Assembly (NCBI GenBank): GCA_015478675.1
Contig: JADMIH010000001.1
Location: forward strand, 14,371 to 78,370
Source: Chloroflexota bacterium
GTDB lineage: Bacteria; Chloroflexota; Chloroflexia; QHBQ01; JADMIH01
DNA length: 64,000 nt
Direction: 5' to 3'
Positions within the stretch are counted from its first letter, which is position 1. The number at the start of each line of letters is the position of its first letter. Position numbers and translations under genes: made by a program. A model generated the notes under the pieces. It searched no databases. It saw nothing but the letters and a program-made list of their open reading frames with translations, and had not been told where the DNA came from. Below are positions 44,522 to 53,217 of this stretch, in pieces.

Positions 44522-45484
44522 ATGGCGATAACTTTTGGTCTTTTCGTGCCGCAGGGCTGGAGGCTGGACCTCACAGAGATTCGCGATCCGGTCGAGCAGT
44601 ACGAGGCGATGACGCGAGTGGCGCAAGTTGCGGAGGAAAGCGGCTACGATTCCGTATGGGTCTATGACCACTTCCATACGGTCCCAACACCGGAGCTTGA
44701 AACCACCTTCGAAGCCTGGATAAGTACAGCGGGGCTATCCCGCGATACGAGCCGGATCAAAATCGGCCAGATGGTCACCTGCAATGGCTACCGCAACCCT
44801 GCGCTGCTGGCGAAGATGGCATCCACTGTGGACGTTATGAGCAATGGGCGGTTGCTCTTTGGCCTCGGCGCAGGCTGGTACGAGAACGAGTGGCGCGCCT
44901 ATGGATATGGTTTCCCCGAGGTGCCCGACCGGATGAAGGCGTTTCGCGAGGCGTGCCGCATCATCCACTCGATGTGGACCGAGGACTACCCGCAGTTTAG
45001 CGGCAACTATTACACCATAGACAAGCCGATAAACGAGCCGAAAGGTGTGCAGAAGCCCCACCCCTCATTCTGGATCGGCGGCGGCGGAGAGCGCGTAACG
45101 CTGAAGCTGGTGGCGCAGTACGCAAACGCCTGCAATGTAGGAGGCGATGTGGATACCTTGCGTCACAAGTTCGAGGTGTTGAAGAAGCATTGTGATGATC
45201 TGGGGCGCAACTATGATGAGATCATTCGCTCGACCAGCCGCGACGTATTTTTGCTCAAAGAAGGGGATAATCCTGAGAAGGCGACCGCCGCGGCGAGAGG
45301 CAACAAGAGCTATCAGGAGTACGCCGAATCTGTGTGGGTTGGCACACCTGAGCAAATACGCGCTCGCCTGGAGCCTCTGGTCGAAGCAGGAGTCACCTAT
45401 TTTATTATCTACATACCGCGTGTAGCCTACGACCAGGAGCCATTGCAAAGGTTCGCCCGTGATGTGATTCCACAGTTTGCGTAG
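44522..45484 (+). CDS. LLM-class, probably F420-dependent oxidoreductase
   Basis: 320 residues. Bacterial luciferase-like TIM barrel: FGLFVPQGW, RVAQVAEESGYDSVWVYDHFHTVP, KIGQMVTCNGYRNPALLAKMASTVDVMSNGRLLFGLGAGWYENEW, PSFWIGGGGERVTLKLVAQYANACN. The GAGWYENE motif and barrel ends match F420-dependent LLM families (TIGR03560-like); substrate unknown. ATG 44522 (MAITFG) is favoured; ATG 44513 and upstream starts are possible. Single gene. Confidence 0.88.
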   Translation: MAITFGLFVPQGWRLDLTEIRDPVEQYEAMTRVAQVAEESGYDSVWVYDHFHTVPTPELETTFEAWISTAGLSRDTSRIKIGQMVTCNGYRNPALLAKMASTVDVMSNGRLLFGLGAGWYENEWRAYGYGFPEVPDRMKAFREACRIIHSMWTEDYPQFSGNYYTIDKPINEPKGVQKPHPSFWIGGGGERVTLKLVAQYANACNVGGDVDTLRHKFEVLKKHCDDLGRNYDEIIRSTSRDVFLLKEGDNPEKATAAARGNKSYQEYAESVWVGTPEQIRARLEPLVEAGVTYFIIYIPRVAYDQEPLQRFARDVIPQFA

Positions 45485-45564
45485 CACACCTTTGTACAAG
45501 CCTGTAGCAAAATGTGACACGCCCACACAGCCAGGCACAAGAGCCTACCTTGATTGGCACTGAA

Positions 45565-45665
45565 GTAAACGTTCAGGATTAGGGTACAGACGATGTAACT
45601 GCAAGGGCAAAGCAGCGCCCCGCTCTTACCCGCACAGCTTCTCAACCCAAAATCTGAATCCTTAC
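45565..45665. mobile_element. MITE-like repeat, copy F
   Basis: 101 bp; ends GTAAACGTTCAGGATTAGGG and inverted GTAAGGATTCAGATTTTGGG. Flanked by GCACTGAA and GCCCTCAA (6 of 8 identical), probably a decayed target duplication. Immediately adjoins copy G. Confidence 0.8.
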
Positions 45666-45673
45666 GCCCTCAA

Positions 45674-45837
45674 GTAAGTGTTCAGAGTAAGGGTGCAGAG
45701 GTGTCCCGCCCCTCACCCCCAACCCCCTCTCCCATGAAGGTAGAGGGGGTTGGGGGTGAGGGTACGTAAGGGTATGTAAGGGTACGCCTCCACAGCCACT
45801 CCTTGAAGATTGCTATACCCCTAACCTGAACACTTAC
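45674..45837. mobile_element. MITE, copy G, with 8-bp target duplication
   Basis: 164 bp; ends GTAAGTGTTCAGAGTAAGGG and inverted GTAAGTGTTCAGGTTAGGGG. Perfect direct repeats GCCCTCAA at 45666-45673 and 45838-45845. It went exactly into the right junction of copy F. The right duplication ends 6 bp before TTGACA of the following promoter. Confidence 0.93.
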
Positions 45838-45851
45838 GCCCTCAATTGGTC

Positions 45852-45880
45852 TTGACATGTGGTGCACCATAGTATAAGAT
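45852..45880 (+). promoter_or_regulatory. Promoter of the WD40 lipoprotein gene
   Basis: TTGACA (45852-45857), 17 bp, TAAGAT (45875-45880); a GGTGCACC palindrome lies in the spacer and could be an operator. Start codon about 50 bp downstream. Confidence 0.7.
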
Positions 45881-45931
45881 TCGGAGTGATGAATCACTAC
45901 TCAGTGCTACATTTCCGATTGAGGTCAGCGT

Positions 45932-47155
45932 ATGGCTCGCGCTCTTGTCCTTGTGATGTTGCTGACGCTGAGTTCCGGCTGCGAGCTCAGCTCTGCCCCT
46001 GGTCCCGCGCCTGATACCCGCCCCGTCCCAAGCGCTACCCGCGCTCAAACCACGGCGGGTGAGACGCCACCTGGGCCGACGAGCACAAGCCAAGCCCTGT
46101 CGCCCACCCCGCCCACGGCGACGCAAATCGGCCCGGCAATCACCTCAACCCTGCTAACCGGCATCATTACGCCTGTCACCAGCCTGGTATGGTCGCCGGA
46201 TGGCACTTTCCTGGCCGCAGGCTCAGGCGCGCTGGGAAGTAATGGAGGAGACCCACAGGTGCGCCTGTGGAAGTCTGACGGCACTCCACTTCCCGCCTTG
46301 CGAGGCCACACGGACGGCATTTTTAGCCTGGCGTGGTCGCCTGATGGCACCCTGCTGGCATCGGGTTCACGGGACCAAACCGTTCGCTTGTGGCACCGTG
46401 ATGGCTCTCCGGCCCGCACCATAAACAGCGGGGCCGGTACTGTCTTTGGCCTGGCCTGGTCGCCCGATGGCAAGACGTTGGCTGTAGCTTCGATCGTGAC
46501 TTTCCCTATGCCCACCGTGCAACTCTGGCGGCCCGACGGCACCTTGCTGCGTACGATGCGTACTCTGGACAGTGGCGGCAAGTTCTTCAATCTGGCCTGG
46601 TCGCCCGACGGCAAGTGGCTAGTCGGAGGGGCCACCGATTACAAGCTGTGGCGTGCCGATGGTGTAGAGGTAGCTCACACCGCAGGAGGTACACCCGCCT
46701 GGGCGCTGGCCTGGTCGCCAGATAGCACCCGCTGGGCGATAGGCGACGAGAGCGGAAATATCGAAATCTACGATACCGCAGGCAATGTAACCACGAGCAT
46801 ACAAAATAATGGGAACGTGGACGCTCTCGCATGGTCACCCGATGGCCGAACCCTGGCGGGCGGCAACGGCGTGAGTTTCTGGAAGCCGGATGGCACCACG
46901 ATAGCCAATCACCTGTCGATCAGGGCATCGGTAAGCAGCGTGGCCTGGAACCGCACCGGGGGTCTGCTAGCTTCGGGCAGCAATGATAAGGCGGTGCGCT
47001 TGTGGCTAGCCAATGGCACATTGTGGGCAACCCTCAGAGGGCATAATGCCCAGGTGAACAGTGTCGCCTGGGCACCAGATGGGCGGACCCTTGCTTCGGC
47101 GTCCGACGATGGCACGGTGCGCTTATGGCACATGACTGCCGGTTTGCTACCCTGA
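45932..47155 (+). CDS. WD40-repeat lipoprotein
   Basis: 407 residues. Signal peptide with lipobox (LVLVMLLTLSSGC), a ~50-residue Pro/Thr-rich spacer, then eight WD40-like units each marked by (L/V)AWSPDG and ending in VRLW or similar (IFSLAWSPDGTLLASGSRDQ; VNSVAWAPDGRTLASASDDG). Predicted to be an outer-face propeller for protein interactions. One repeat has NRTGG in place of SPDG. Its promoter sits directly beside two MITEs. Confidence 0.92.
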   Translation: MARALVLVMLLTLSSGCELSSAPGPAPDTRPVPSATRAQTTAGETPPGPTSTSQALSPTPPTATQIGPAITSTLLTGIITPVTSLVWSPDGTFLAAGSGALGSNGGDPQVRLWKSDGTPLPALRGHTDGIFSLAWSPDGTLLASGSRDQTVRLWHRDGSPARTINSGAGTVFGLAWSPDGKTLAVASIVTFPMPTVQLWRPDGTLLRTMRTLDSGGKFFNLAWSPDGKWLVGGATDYKLWRADGVEVAHTAGGTPAWALAWSPDSTRWAIGDESGNIEIYDTAGNVTTSIQNNGNVDALAWSPDGRTLAGGNGVSFWKPDGTTIANHLSIRASVSSVAWNRTGGLLASGSNDKAVRLWLANGTLWATLRGHNAQVNSVAWAPDGRTLASASDDGTVRLWHMTAGLLP

Positions 47156-47178
47156 GCACGGCTTGCACGAGCACTCTC

Positions 47179-47979
47179 TTAGCGGCGATGCATACGACGC
47201 CTCACGAGAGCGAAGAAAACTGCATCAACCAGTGGAGAGGCTACGCGCATCAGCACGCCTGCCACCAGCAGCACCGGCCCAAGCCAGCCGGGCACGACAA
47301 TACGGCTGCGCGGGTGCTGGAAGAGACGCACAATCGGCACCGCAGCCTCTGCTGCTGAGATGGAAAGCGGTGAATAGCTGCCTCTGTCTCCACCTGCCCG
47401 CTCGGTGAATTCGGTGGCGATAGGGCCAGGCTCTACCAGGCAAACATCTACCCCCTGGGCGGTTAGCTCTCTACGCAAGGCGTCGCTCAGTCCGGCTACT
47501 GCGATCTTGGTCGGGCTGTAGTTGCCCATGCCAGGCACAGCGAAACGGCTGATAGATGAGCCGATATTCACCACCACCCCCCCTGATTCACGCAGATAAG
47601 GCAGCGCGATACGCGTCAGGGTAGAAAGGGCGGTCACGTTTACGTCCCACTGGCGCCGCAACTCCTCCGGCTCCGCCGCGCTGAAGCTCGTGGGCAGAGG
47701 GAGTCCCGCATTGTTGACAAGTATATCTATTCGCCTGAATTGGCTTATTGCCTCATTGACCAATCGCCTCTGGTCTTCTAAACGTGTCATGTCACCCACC
47801 ACAGCAATCGCCTTACCGCCGTCGGCTTCTATCTTGCGGGCCACTTCCGCCAGCAAGCCTCCCCGCCGAGCGTTGAGCACCACACAGTACCCTTTGCGAG
47901 CAGCCAACAAAGCCACTGCTCGCCCGATTCCGCTGGACGCGCCTGTTATAATTACTACTTTCCTCTCCACAGATGCCAT
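47179..47979 (-). CDS. Short-chain dehydrogenase/reductase
   Basis: 266 residues. Rossmann N-terminus VVIITGASSGIGRAVA, NNAG, catalytic Ser in VNIGSSISRF and YSPTK (Tyr-x-x-x-Lys). NARR after strand 2 suggests NADP. The C-terminal ~40 residues (LGPVLLVAGVLMRVASPLVD, RRRMHRR) are hydrophobic then basic, as in membrane-associated 'classical' SDRs acting on lipids. Substrate unknown. Confidence 0.93.
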   Translation of the reverse strand: MASVERKVVIITGASSGIGRAVALLAARKGYCVVLNARRGGLLAEVARKIEADGGKAIAVVGDMTRLEDQRRLVNEAISQFRRIDILVNNAGLPLPTSFSAAEPEELRRQWDVNVTALSTLTRIALPYLRESGGVVVNIGSSISRFAVPGMGNYSPTKIAVAGLSDALRRELTAQGVDVCLVEPGPIATEFTERAGGDRGSYSPLSISAAEAAVPIVRLFQHPRSRIVVPGWLGPVLLVAGVLMRVASPLVDAVFFALVRRRMHRR

Positions 47980-48205
47980 ACCTTTCCGGTAGCTGAGTGC
48001 TACGTGCTAACTCATCTTGCGAAGTAAGCTGCTCACCATCGCACCTTCCGTCCTTCCTAGCGTCATAATAATGCTATAATATGCAATATAGATTTCCCGT
48101 CTGTGTTACATACTTACTCTGTTCAGCCCGTCGCTCTGTCTCAGGGCAGAGGCATAGGGTCCGTTATCCTGCACAATCTCAGCAAGCAATTTAGAGACAT
48201 AAATC

Positions 48206-48532
48206 ATGACTGTGAACCCTGATAGCCTAACGGTCAAAAACAATGAAGCTGCACATCGCTTTGAAGCTATTCTGCCCGGATATGTCGCGTTTCTGGACTA
48301 CACCCTCTCCGGCGAGTGCGTAGTCTTCACTCATACTGAAGTGCCCGAAGAGCTTGAGGGGCAGGGCATTGGCAGCAAGCTGGTAGAGGCAGCTCTGCAA
48401 GACGCGCACGCCCGACGGCTGACGGTAATCCCCCGGTGCCCTTTTGTTACGAGCTATATTCAGCTCCACCCTCAGTACATTGAAATTGTTGACCCTGAAT
48501 ATAGAGAGCTATGTAGGGCGGGCCGGAGTTAG
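48206..48532 (+). CDS. Small GNAT-like N-acetyltransferase (YjdJ type)
   Basis: 108 residues. HRFEAILPGYVAFLDYTLSG, FTHTEVPEELEGQGIGSKLV (acetyl-CoA loop) and IPRCPFVTSYIQLHPQY are typical of the compact PF14542 family, which lacks several strands of normal GNATs. Possible promoter element TATAAT near 48073. Single gene. Confidence 0.88.
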   Translation: MTVNPDSLTVKNNEAAHRFEAILPGYVAFLDYTLSGECVVFTHTEVPEELEGQGIGSKLVEAALQDAHARRLTVIPRCPFVTSYIQLHPQYIEIVDPEYRELCRAGRS

Positions 48533-48592
48533 GCTGCCGCGCGGCGCGCTCTAGGCAAAGACAAAGCTGGCAGCCGTAATTCCCTTTCGCTC

Positions 48593-50365
48593 TCAATGCT
48601 GTGCGTCGTTTCTCTCCGACGAGGGAGCAGTGATAGCCAGTTCGATCGTGAAGGTTGAGCCTTTTCCTTCAATGCTTTCTACGCTGATTGAACCGCCATG
48701 CTGCTCTATTACCTGACGGGCATTTGCCAGTCCAATACCTGCGCCGCTTATCCTTCCTGAGTGCTCACCGGCACGTCGGAACCACTCGAAGATGTGGGGC
48801 AGCTCCTCAGCGCCTATTCCCAGACCCTGATCTCTCACGCTGATCCTGGCGCGCGCCCCCCTTACATCGGTCACCTGGGCGACCTCTACCTTAATCTCTC
48901 CGACGGCCGGGCTGTATTTGATTGCGTTGGTGAGTAAATTGGTAATGACCCGCTCAAGTCGTGGTACATCAAAGAGGCCCACAAGCTCTGGTAGAGAAGG
49001 CTCGAAGATTATTTTGTGGATGTTAGTGCGCTGCTGCTGGTCATCCACTACTTGCCGGACTAGCTCCACGAGGTCTGTTGAACGTAGCTGTAGCGAAAGT
49101 TGCTGGCCTCCCTGCAAGCGGCCAAAATCCATAAGCTCATCAACAAGTAAGAGCATTTTTGTTGCGGCCTCGTCTATCCTCCTCAGGAGTTTTGCCTGGT
49201 TCTCGGTCCCGTGCCCAGTACCCGCCCGCTTTTGCAACAACTGTGTGTTGCCCTTGATTGCTGCAAGCGGATTCTTCAAGTCATGAGAGACAATCGAGAG
49301 GAGTTCGTCGCGAGCATGTACCGCCTCCTCGGCGATGGAACGAGAAGCCTGCTCACGTGAGAGCAACTCAGCAAGCTCAGCTTCCACCCGCTCGCGTTCT
49401 GCGATCTCGACCTCCAGCTTGTGTATCGCGGTCTCCAGCTCCGCGGTGCGCGTGCTGACGCGCTCCTCCAACTCCTCATTGAGCAGGCGTATAGCCTCGT
49501 CGGCCTTTTTACGCACTGTAATATCTCGGACGATTGTCTGCACGCGCCCATCGCTGAGCATCCTGGCGCTAAGCTCCACAGGAAGAAGCGACCCATCTTT
49601 GCAGAGCAGCACCCGCTCGCCTATCACAGACTCGCCACTGCTCAGGCTCTCCCAGCGCAGAGGAGTAGTCGCCAGATTGTGCGGGGCAATAACATCGGTC
49701 ACGTTGAGCCTGAGGAGTTCATCGCGTGTGTACCGGACCATAGCACAAACTTGTGAGTTCGCCTCAACTATCATGCCCTGCCTATCGTATATGGCGATAC
49801 CATCGGAGGCTTGCTCCACCAGCATACGGTACTTACTTTCGCTTTCCCTTAGCTCCTTTTCGATGCGGCATCGCTCGGTAATATCATGTATTACCGCAGA
49901 GGCCCCGATCACCTTTCCACGGGAGTCACAAAGTGGCGAGTAGTAACCCTCGAAAAAGCCGTCCTGGCCGGTCTGCGGCACAATGAAGGGCCTATCTTTG
50001 GCTACCACCGTTTTGCCGCTGAGGGCCTCATAAAAATAGTTGTCCTCTCCCGTTTCTTTGAGAAAAGGGAAGACCTCGAAGGCACATTTGCCTATCACAA
50101 CTGAGCTCTTTACACCCGTTATTCGTTCCATGCCTGGATTCCAGAGAGTGTAGCGGCAGTCAACATCAAAGGCAAGTATTCCATCAACACTACTATTGAT
50201 GAGGCTCTCAGTGAATTTTTCCGCACGTGGTCCAACCCAGGCTACATCCCGCTTCGCGGCTAGCCTCTTCGGCTGTCGCGTGTCGAGCCTTTTGACCAGA
50301 GCAGCGACACGACGCTTTAGATGATTGGCTGTGAGCGCAGCCTGTGATAGCAAAACAGTGTACAC
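48593..50365 (-). CDS. PAS-PAS sensor histidine kinase
   Basis: 590 residues, soluble. Two PAS domains (~55-165, LINSSVDGILAFDVDCRYTL; ~175-290, LVEQASDGIAIYDRQG), a coiled coil (LLNEELEERVSTRTAELETA), HisKA with SIVSHDLKNPLAAIKG and HATPase_c with NLLTNAIKYSP, DQGLGIG and GIGLANARQ. The start appears to be GTG at 50365 with weak ribosome site. No cognate regulator adjacent; related in layout to the kinase at 42014. Confidence 0.92.
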   Translation of the reverse strand: MYTVLLSQAALTANHLKRRVAALVKRLDTRQPKRLAAKRDVAWVGPRAEKFTESLINSSVDGILAFDVDCRYTLWNPGMERITGVKSSVVIGKCAFEVFPFLKETGEDNYFYEALSGKTVVAKDRPFIVPQTGQDGFFEGYYSPLCDSRGKVIGASAVIHDITERCRIEKELRESESKYRMLVEQASDGIAIYDRQGMIVEANSQVCAMVRYTRDELLRLNVTDVIAPHNLATTPLRWESLSSGESVIGERVLLCKDGSLLPVELSARMLSDGRVQTIVRDITVRKKADEAIRLLNEELEERVSTRTAELETAIHKLEVEIAERERVEAELAELLSREQASRSIAEEAVHARDELLSIVSHDLKNPLAAIKGNTQLLQKRAGTGHGTENQAKLLRRIDEAATKMLLLVDELMDFGRLQGGQQLSLQLRSTDLVELVRQVVDDQQQRTNIHKIIFEPSLPELVGLFDVPRLERVITNLLTNAIKYSPAVGEIKVEVAQVTDVRGARARISVRDQGLGIGAEELPHIFEWFRRAGEHSGRISGAGIGLANARQVIEQHGGSISVESIEGKGSTFTIELAITAPSSERNDAQH

Positions 50366-50702
50366 CTAAGATAAGGCTCCTGTATTCGGATAGATGGAGC
50401 AAGAACGGAGAGCGTCTGGGAGCAACGCGCGCAACTCTTTTGTGGGCGGTACATTGCCGCACGGATATGCCCTCGTTCAAAGTAAGCGGCAGGCACGGCA
50501 GAAAGGCTAGAAAGGACAACTGGGCATGGGCACCACGCCATTATGGCAAACTGCAAGATAAGTGCCGCAAGCGGGCCCTCCTTCCAGCCCCTGAGAGTGA
50601 GATCCCACGCTGGACGCAGCGGCGGCTGGCATGGGAGTTGCTCAAACAACAGCCGCACCGGAGCAAGTTGGCCCGTAACAAAATCCAGAGGAGACCCTTC
50701 TT
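50366..50702. other. 340-bp divergent intergenic region
   Basis: Between the histidine kinase and the small gene at 50703. Frames here give Arg/Trp-rich translations without ribosome sites; nothing else recognised. Confidence 0.5.
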
Positions 50703-51005
50703 ATGAACAGCCAGAATAAAAGTACTGTAGGCAGCGCTCAAGGCTCGCACGACACACCCCTGACAGATGCCACATACAACATGATACAGGCTCTTCACAA
50801 CATTGTTGATGCCCTGTGGCGCTATGATCAGTATGTAGAGCAAGACAAGGACAGTGATGCGCAGGAGATGTGGCGGCGCTTCAAGGCGCAGGATATGCAA
50901 AAGGCCGAAGAGTTGAAAAATCACCTGAGCCGCAGGCTTCAACACGAGACAGGGCCTGAGGGTAAAGCAGGGCATGGGCCTAATGAGGCGAGCAAGGGTA
51001 AGTAG
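50703..51005 (+). CDS. Small hypothetical helical protein
   Basis: 100 residues. Central helices TYNMIQALHNIVDALWRYDQYVEQ and MWRRFKAQDMQKAEELKNHL, with hydrophilic ends. GAGGAG lies upstream of the ATG. No family recognised; the pattern suggests a soluble helical bundle, perhaps an oligomer. Confidence 0.65.
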   Translation: MNSQNKSTVGSAQGSHDTPLTDATYNMIQALHNIVDALWRYDQYVEQDKDSDAQEMWRRFKAQDMQKAEELKNHLSRRLQHETGPEGKAGHGPNEASKGK

Positions 51006-51062
51006 CGGGTAGCCGGTGGCTGGGTTACGTTGCGCCTATCCGTGCCGACTACCGGCCGCCAA

Positions 51063-52319
51063 CTACTTCTGCGGTTGCCCACTCAATATGCTAATAGCTC
51101 GTAGAAGTTGAGTATCACCGCTGGTTTGCAGTTGACCGGATGTTAATTGCTGTTCGGCTTCGGGCACGAGCACACTAGCGTCCAGCGGCAGAGCAACCGC
51201 CTGGTCAGGAACAATGCCCTGGTGCCAGATAACCCTGCCGCTCGGCGTGAGCCATTCCTCTGTCGCCAGCAAGAGAGCCGAGCCGTCCGAGAGAGGAAAC
51301 TCGTTGAGCACTGTGCCTGTGCCGAAGGTGGTAGCGCCAACAAGTAGGGCACGCTTTGCATCCTGTATAGCCCCCGCTACGATCTCGGAAGCGCTGGCGG
51401 TTCCCTCATTGATCAGCACCACCATCGGCAGGCTCACGCTGACCGATGACGGCTCAACCTTCACAGGCGTCACCTTCCCCTGGGCGTCCTTCTCCAGCAG
51501 CACGTTGCCGCGTGTGATAAAGTCGCTGGCTGTTGCAACAGCCTCGTTGAGCAAGCCGCCCGGGTCGTTGCGCAGGTCAAGCACTATTCCTGTTACTTGC
51601 TGCGCCTGTGCCTGCTGAATGGCCTGCGCAAGGTCGCGGCTCACGCCATTGCTGAACTCGGCGATGCGAATGTGAGCAAGAGCGGTGCCTGGCAGCGTCT
51701 GCCAGGTGACGTTACGCAAGGTAATGCGGGCGCGAACCAGTGTTACCTCCCGCGTCTGGTTAGTCTTTGGCGTCAATATTGTGATACGCACCGTAGTGCC
51801 GGCTGGCCCTAAGACCTGGCTGACCACTTCCTGTAGCGTTTGCCCCTCTACGCTTTTGCCGTTAACTTGCAGCATTACATCGCCAGGCTTTATACCGGCT
51901 TTTTGCGCGGGGCTTCCGTCAAGCGGGGTCACCACCACCACCCGCCCATCCTTCTGCACTACCTCCGCTCCTATTCCTTCGAACGCGCCCGTTGTCATAC
52001 TGCTCTCTTCGCGCACGTCAGCAGGAGTAAGAAAGCGGCTGTGCCCGGTGTCTCCGAGCGAATCTACCATGCCGCTGATAGCCCCGTATGTGAGCGTTTT
52101 TGACACTATGGCGGGGCGGTCTACGTACTGCCGGTCAACTGTGCGCAAAGCCTGGTTTATCAGATTGTAGTCGAGGCTGCCAGGCTGGCCGCTGGAGGAA
52201 AGAGGGATGGAAGCTGGATTGGCAGCAAAGCGGTCAAAACCGACACCGGCCACAAAGCCTGCTATCAGCGCCAAAAAAAGCAGCACGACTGTACCGAGCC
52301 ACCGTCTGGAATGTTGCAT
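51063..52319 (-). CDS. S41-type C-terminal processing peptidase, catalytic lysine replaced
   Basis: 418 residues from an ATG with AGGAGA upstream. N-terminal membrane anchor (LGTVVLLFLALIAGFVAGVG), N-domain (GMVDSLGDTGHSRFLTP), PDZ (~120-205; VVTPLDGSPAQKAGIKPGDVMLQVNGK) and tail-specific protease domain (LRNDPGGLLNEAV; GTASASEIVAG). The serine is present, but the usual FGKG with the general-base lysine reads TTFGTGTVLN. Either another residue takes over or the protein is not a standard Ser/Lys protease. Would act outside the membrane. Confidence 0.9.
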   Translation of the reverse strand: MQHSRRWLGTVVLLFLALIAGFVAGVGFDRFAANPASIPLSSSGQPGSLDYNLINQALRTVDRQYVDRPAIVSKTLTYGAISGMVDSLGDTGHSRFLTPADVREESSMTTGAFEGIGAEVVQKDGRVVVVTPLDGSPAQKAGIKPGDVMLQVNGKSVEGQTLQEVVSQVLGPAGTTVRITILTPKTNQTREVTLVRARITLRNVTWQTLPGTALAHIRIAEFSNGVSRDLAQAIQQAQAQQVTGIVLDLRNDPGGLLNEAVATASDFITRGNVLLEKDAQGKVTPVKVEPSSVSVSLPMVVLINEGTASASEIVAGAIQDAKRALLVGATTFGTGTVLNEFPLSDGSALLLATEEWLTPSGRVIWHQGIVPDQAVALPLDASVLVPEAEQQLTSGQLQTSGDTQLLRAISILSGQPQK

Positions 52320-52398
52320 TGTATCTCCTCAAGCATGTAAGAGGTGGTATATAAGAACCACACCTACAAGCGTCTAGTCTCCAGATAAAGTAAACAAC

Positions 52399-52917
52399 TT
52401 ACAGATCGCCGGCCCCGTCGTTCCCTTTTGCCGAACCTTTGGCCTCGATAGCAGGCTGGCGCTTCCGGTATGTACACTCAAGTTGGACTTCCGCGATGAT
52501 GTGCCCGCCCATCGCCTCGTAAAGCTCTGTCTTGGTAACACCCGCCGTGAGGCCCAAGGCGCTATCAAGAGCGTAGAGGTTGAAGACGTAGCGGTGGGTG
52601 CCTCCAGGAGGGCATGGACCTGTATAACCTACCTGCTGCCCGCTGTTCTTGCCCTGCTTGCTGCCATTCGGCCCATCAGCACCTGGCATTACATTCTCAG
52701 GAAGAGAGTTTGCCTCCGGCAGCAATCCGTAGAGCACCCAATGTGTAAAGACGCCGTGAGGGGCGTCGGGGTCCTCAACAAGCAAAGCAAACTCCGCTGT
52801 GCCAGCAGGCGGGTCTTCCCAGTTCAGAGGCGGTGATATATTGCGGCCATCGCATGTATAAAGTGGCGCTATAGCGCCACCGTCCGAGATTACCGAGCTT
52901 TTCAGTGTGAATGCCAT
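52399..52917 (-). CDS. YbhB/YbcL-type PEBP-like protein
   Basis: 172 residues from ATG 52917 (GGAG seven bases upstream). FTLKSSVISDGGAIAPLYTCDGRNISPPLNW, LLVEDPDAP..FTHWVLY and GPCPPGGTHRYVFNLYALD are the ligand-pocket motifs of bacterial phosphatidylethanolamine-binding-like (Raf-kinase-inhibitor-like) proteins. Cytoplasmic, ligand unknown. A ~15-residue charged tail ends the protein. Confidence 0.93.
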   Translation of the reverse strand: MAFTLKSSVISDGGAIAPLYTCDGRNISPPLNWEDPPAGTAEFALLVEDPDAPHGVFTHWVLYGLLPEANSLPENVMPGADGPNGSKQGKNSGQQVGYTGPCPPGGTHRYVFNLYALDSALGLTAGVTKTELYEAMGGHIIAEVQLECTYRKRQPAIEAKGSAKGNDGAGDL

Positions 52918-53100
52918 AGTATACTCCACATCATAAACGAATAGCCGCTTTCAGTCCAAGAGCCAGGACCATCCTTCTACTCGCATAAGACATGCCACGC
53001 ATTGCCGCCCTGCACGATGTCTAGCTCGGCATCCAACCCAGGGCTTTACCCGCTTGCAGAAGTAGCTTTGAGTACACCATCAAGAGAGGGATCTATCTTC

Positions 53101-53153
53101 GCCAGAACAAACAAATAATCCCGCCTGATGCGGGATTATTTGTTTGTTCTGGC
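53101..53153 (-). terminator. 24-bp perfect hairpin terminator downstream of rhodanese
   Basis: Perfect arms 53101-53124 and 53130-53153 with a 5-base loop CTGAT; the arms start GCCAGAACAAAC and carry A/T tracts on the outer flanks. Same architecture as the hairpins at 2548 and 19581. Confidence 0.8.
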
Positions 53154-53217
53154 CTCTGTCGTTGCCCCTTCAGCCGTAAAAAGTAGTCAGGGGAGAGTGC
53201 CTTCTGTTACAAGAGAG

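Noticed and set aside
50344..50706. 120-residue plus-strand frame upstream of the small gene at 50703
   Set aside because: Arg/Lys/Trp-rich translation, no ribosome site, overlaps both the kinase start and the leader of the real small gene.
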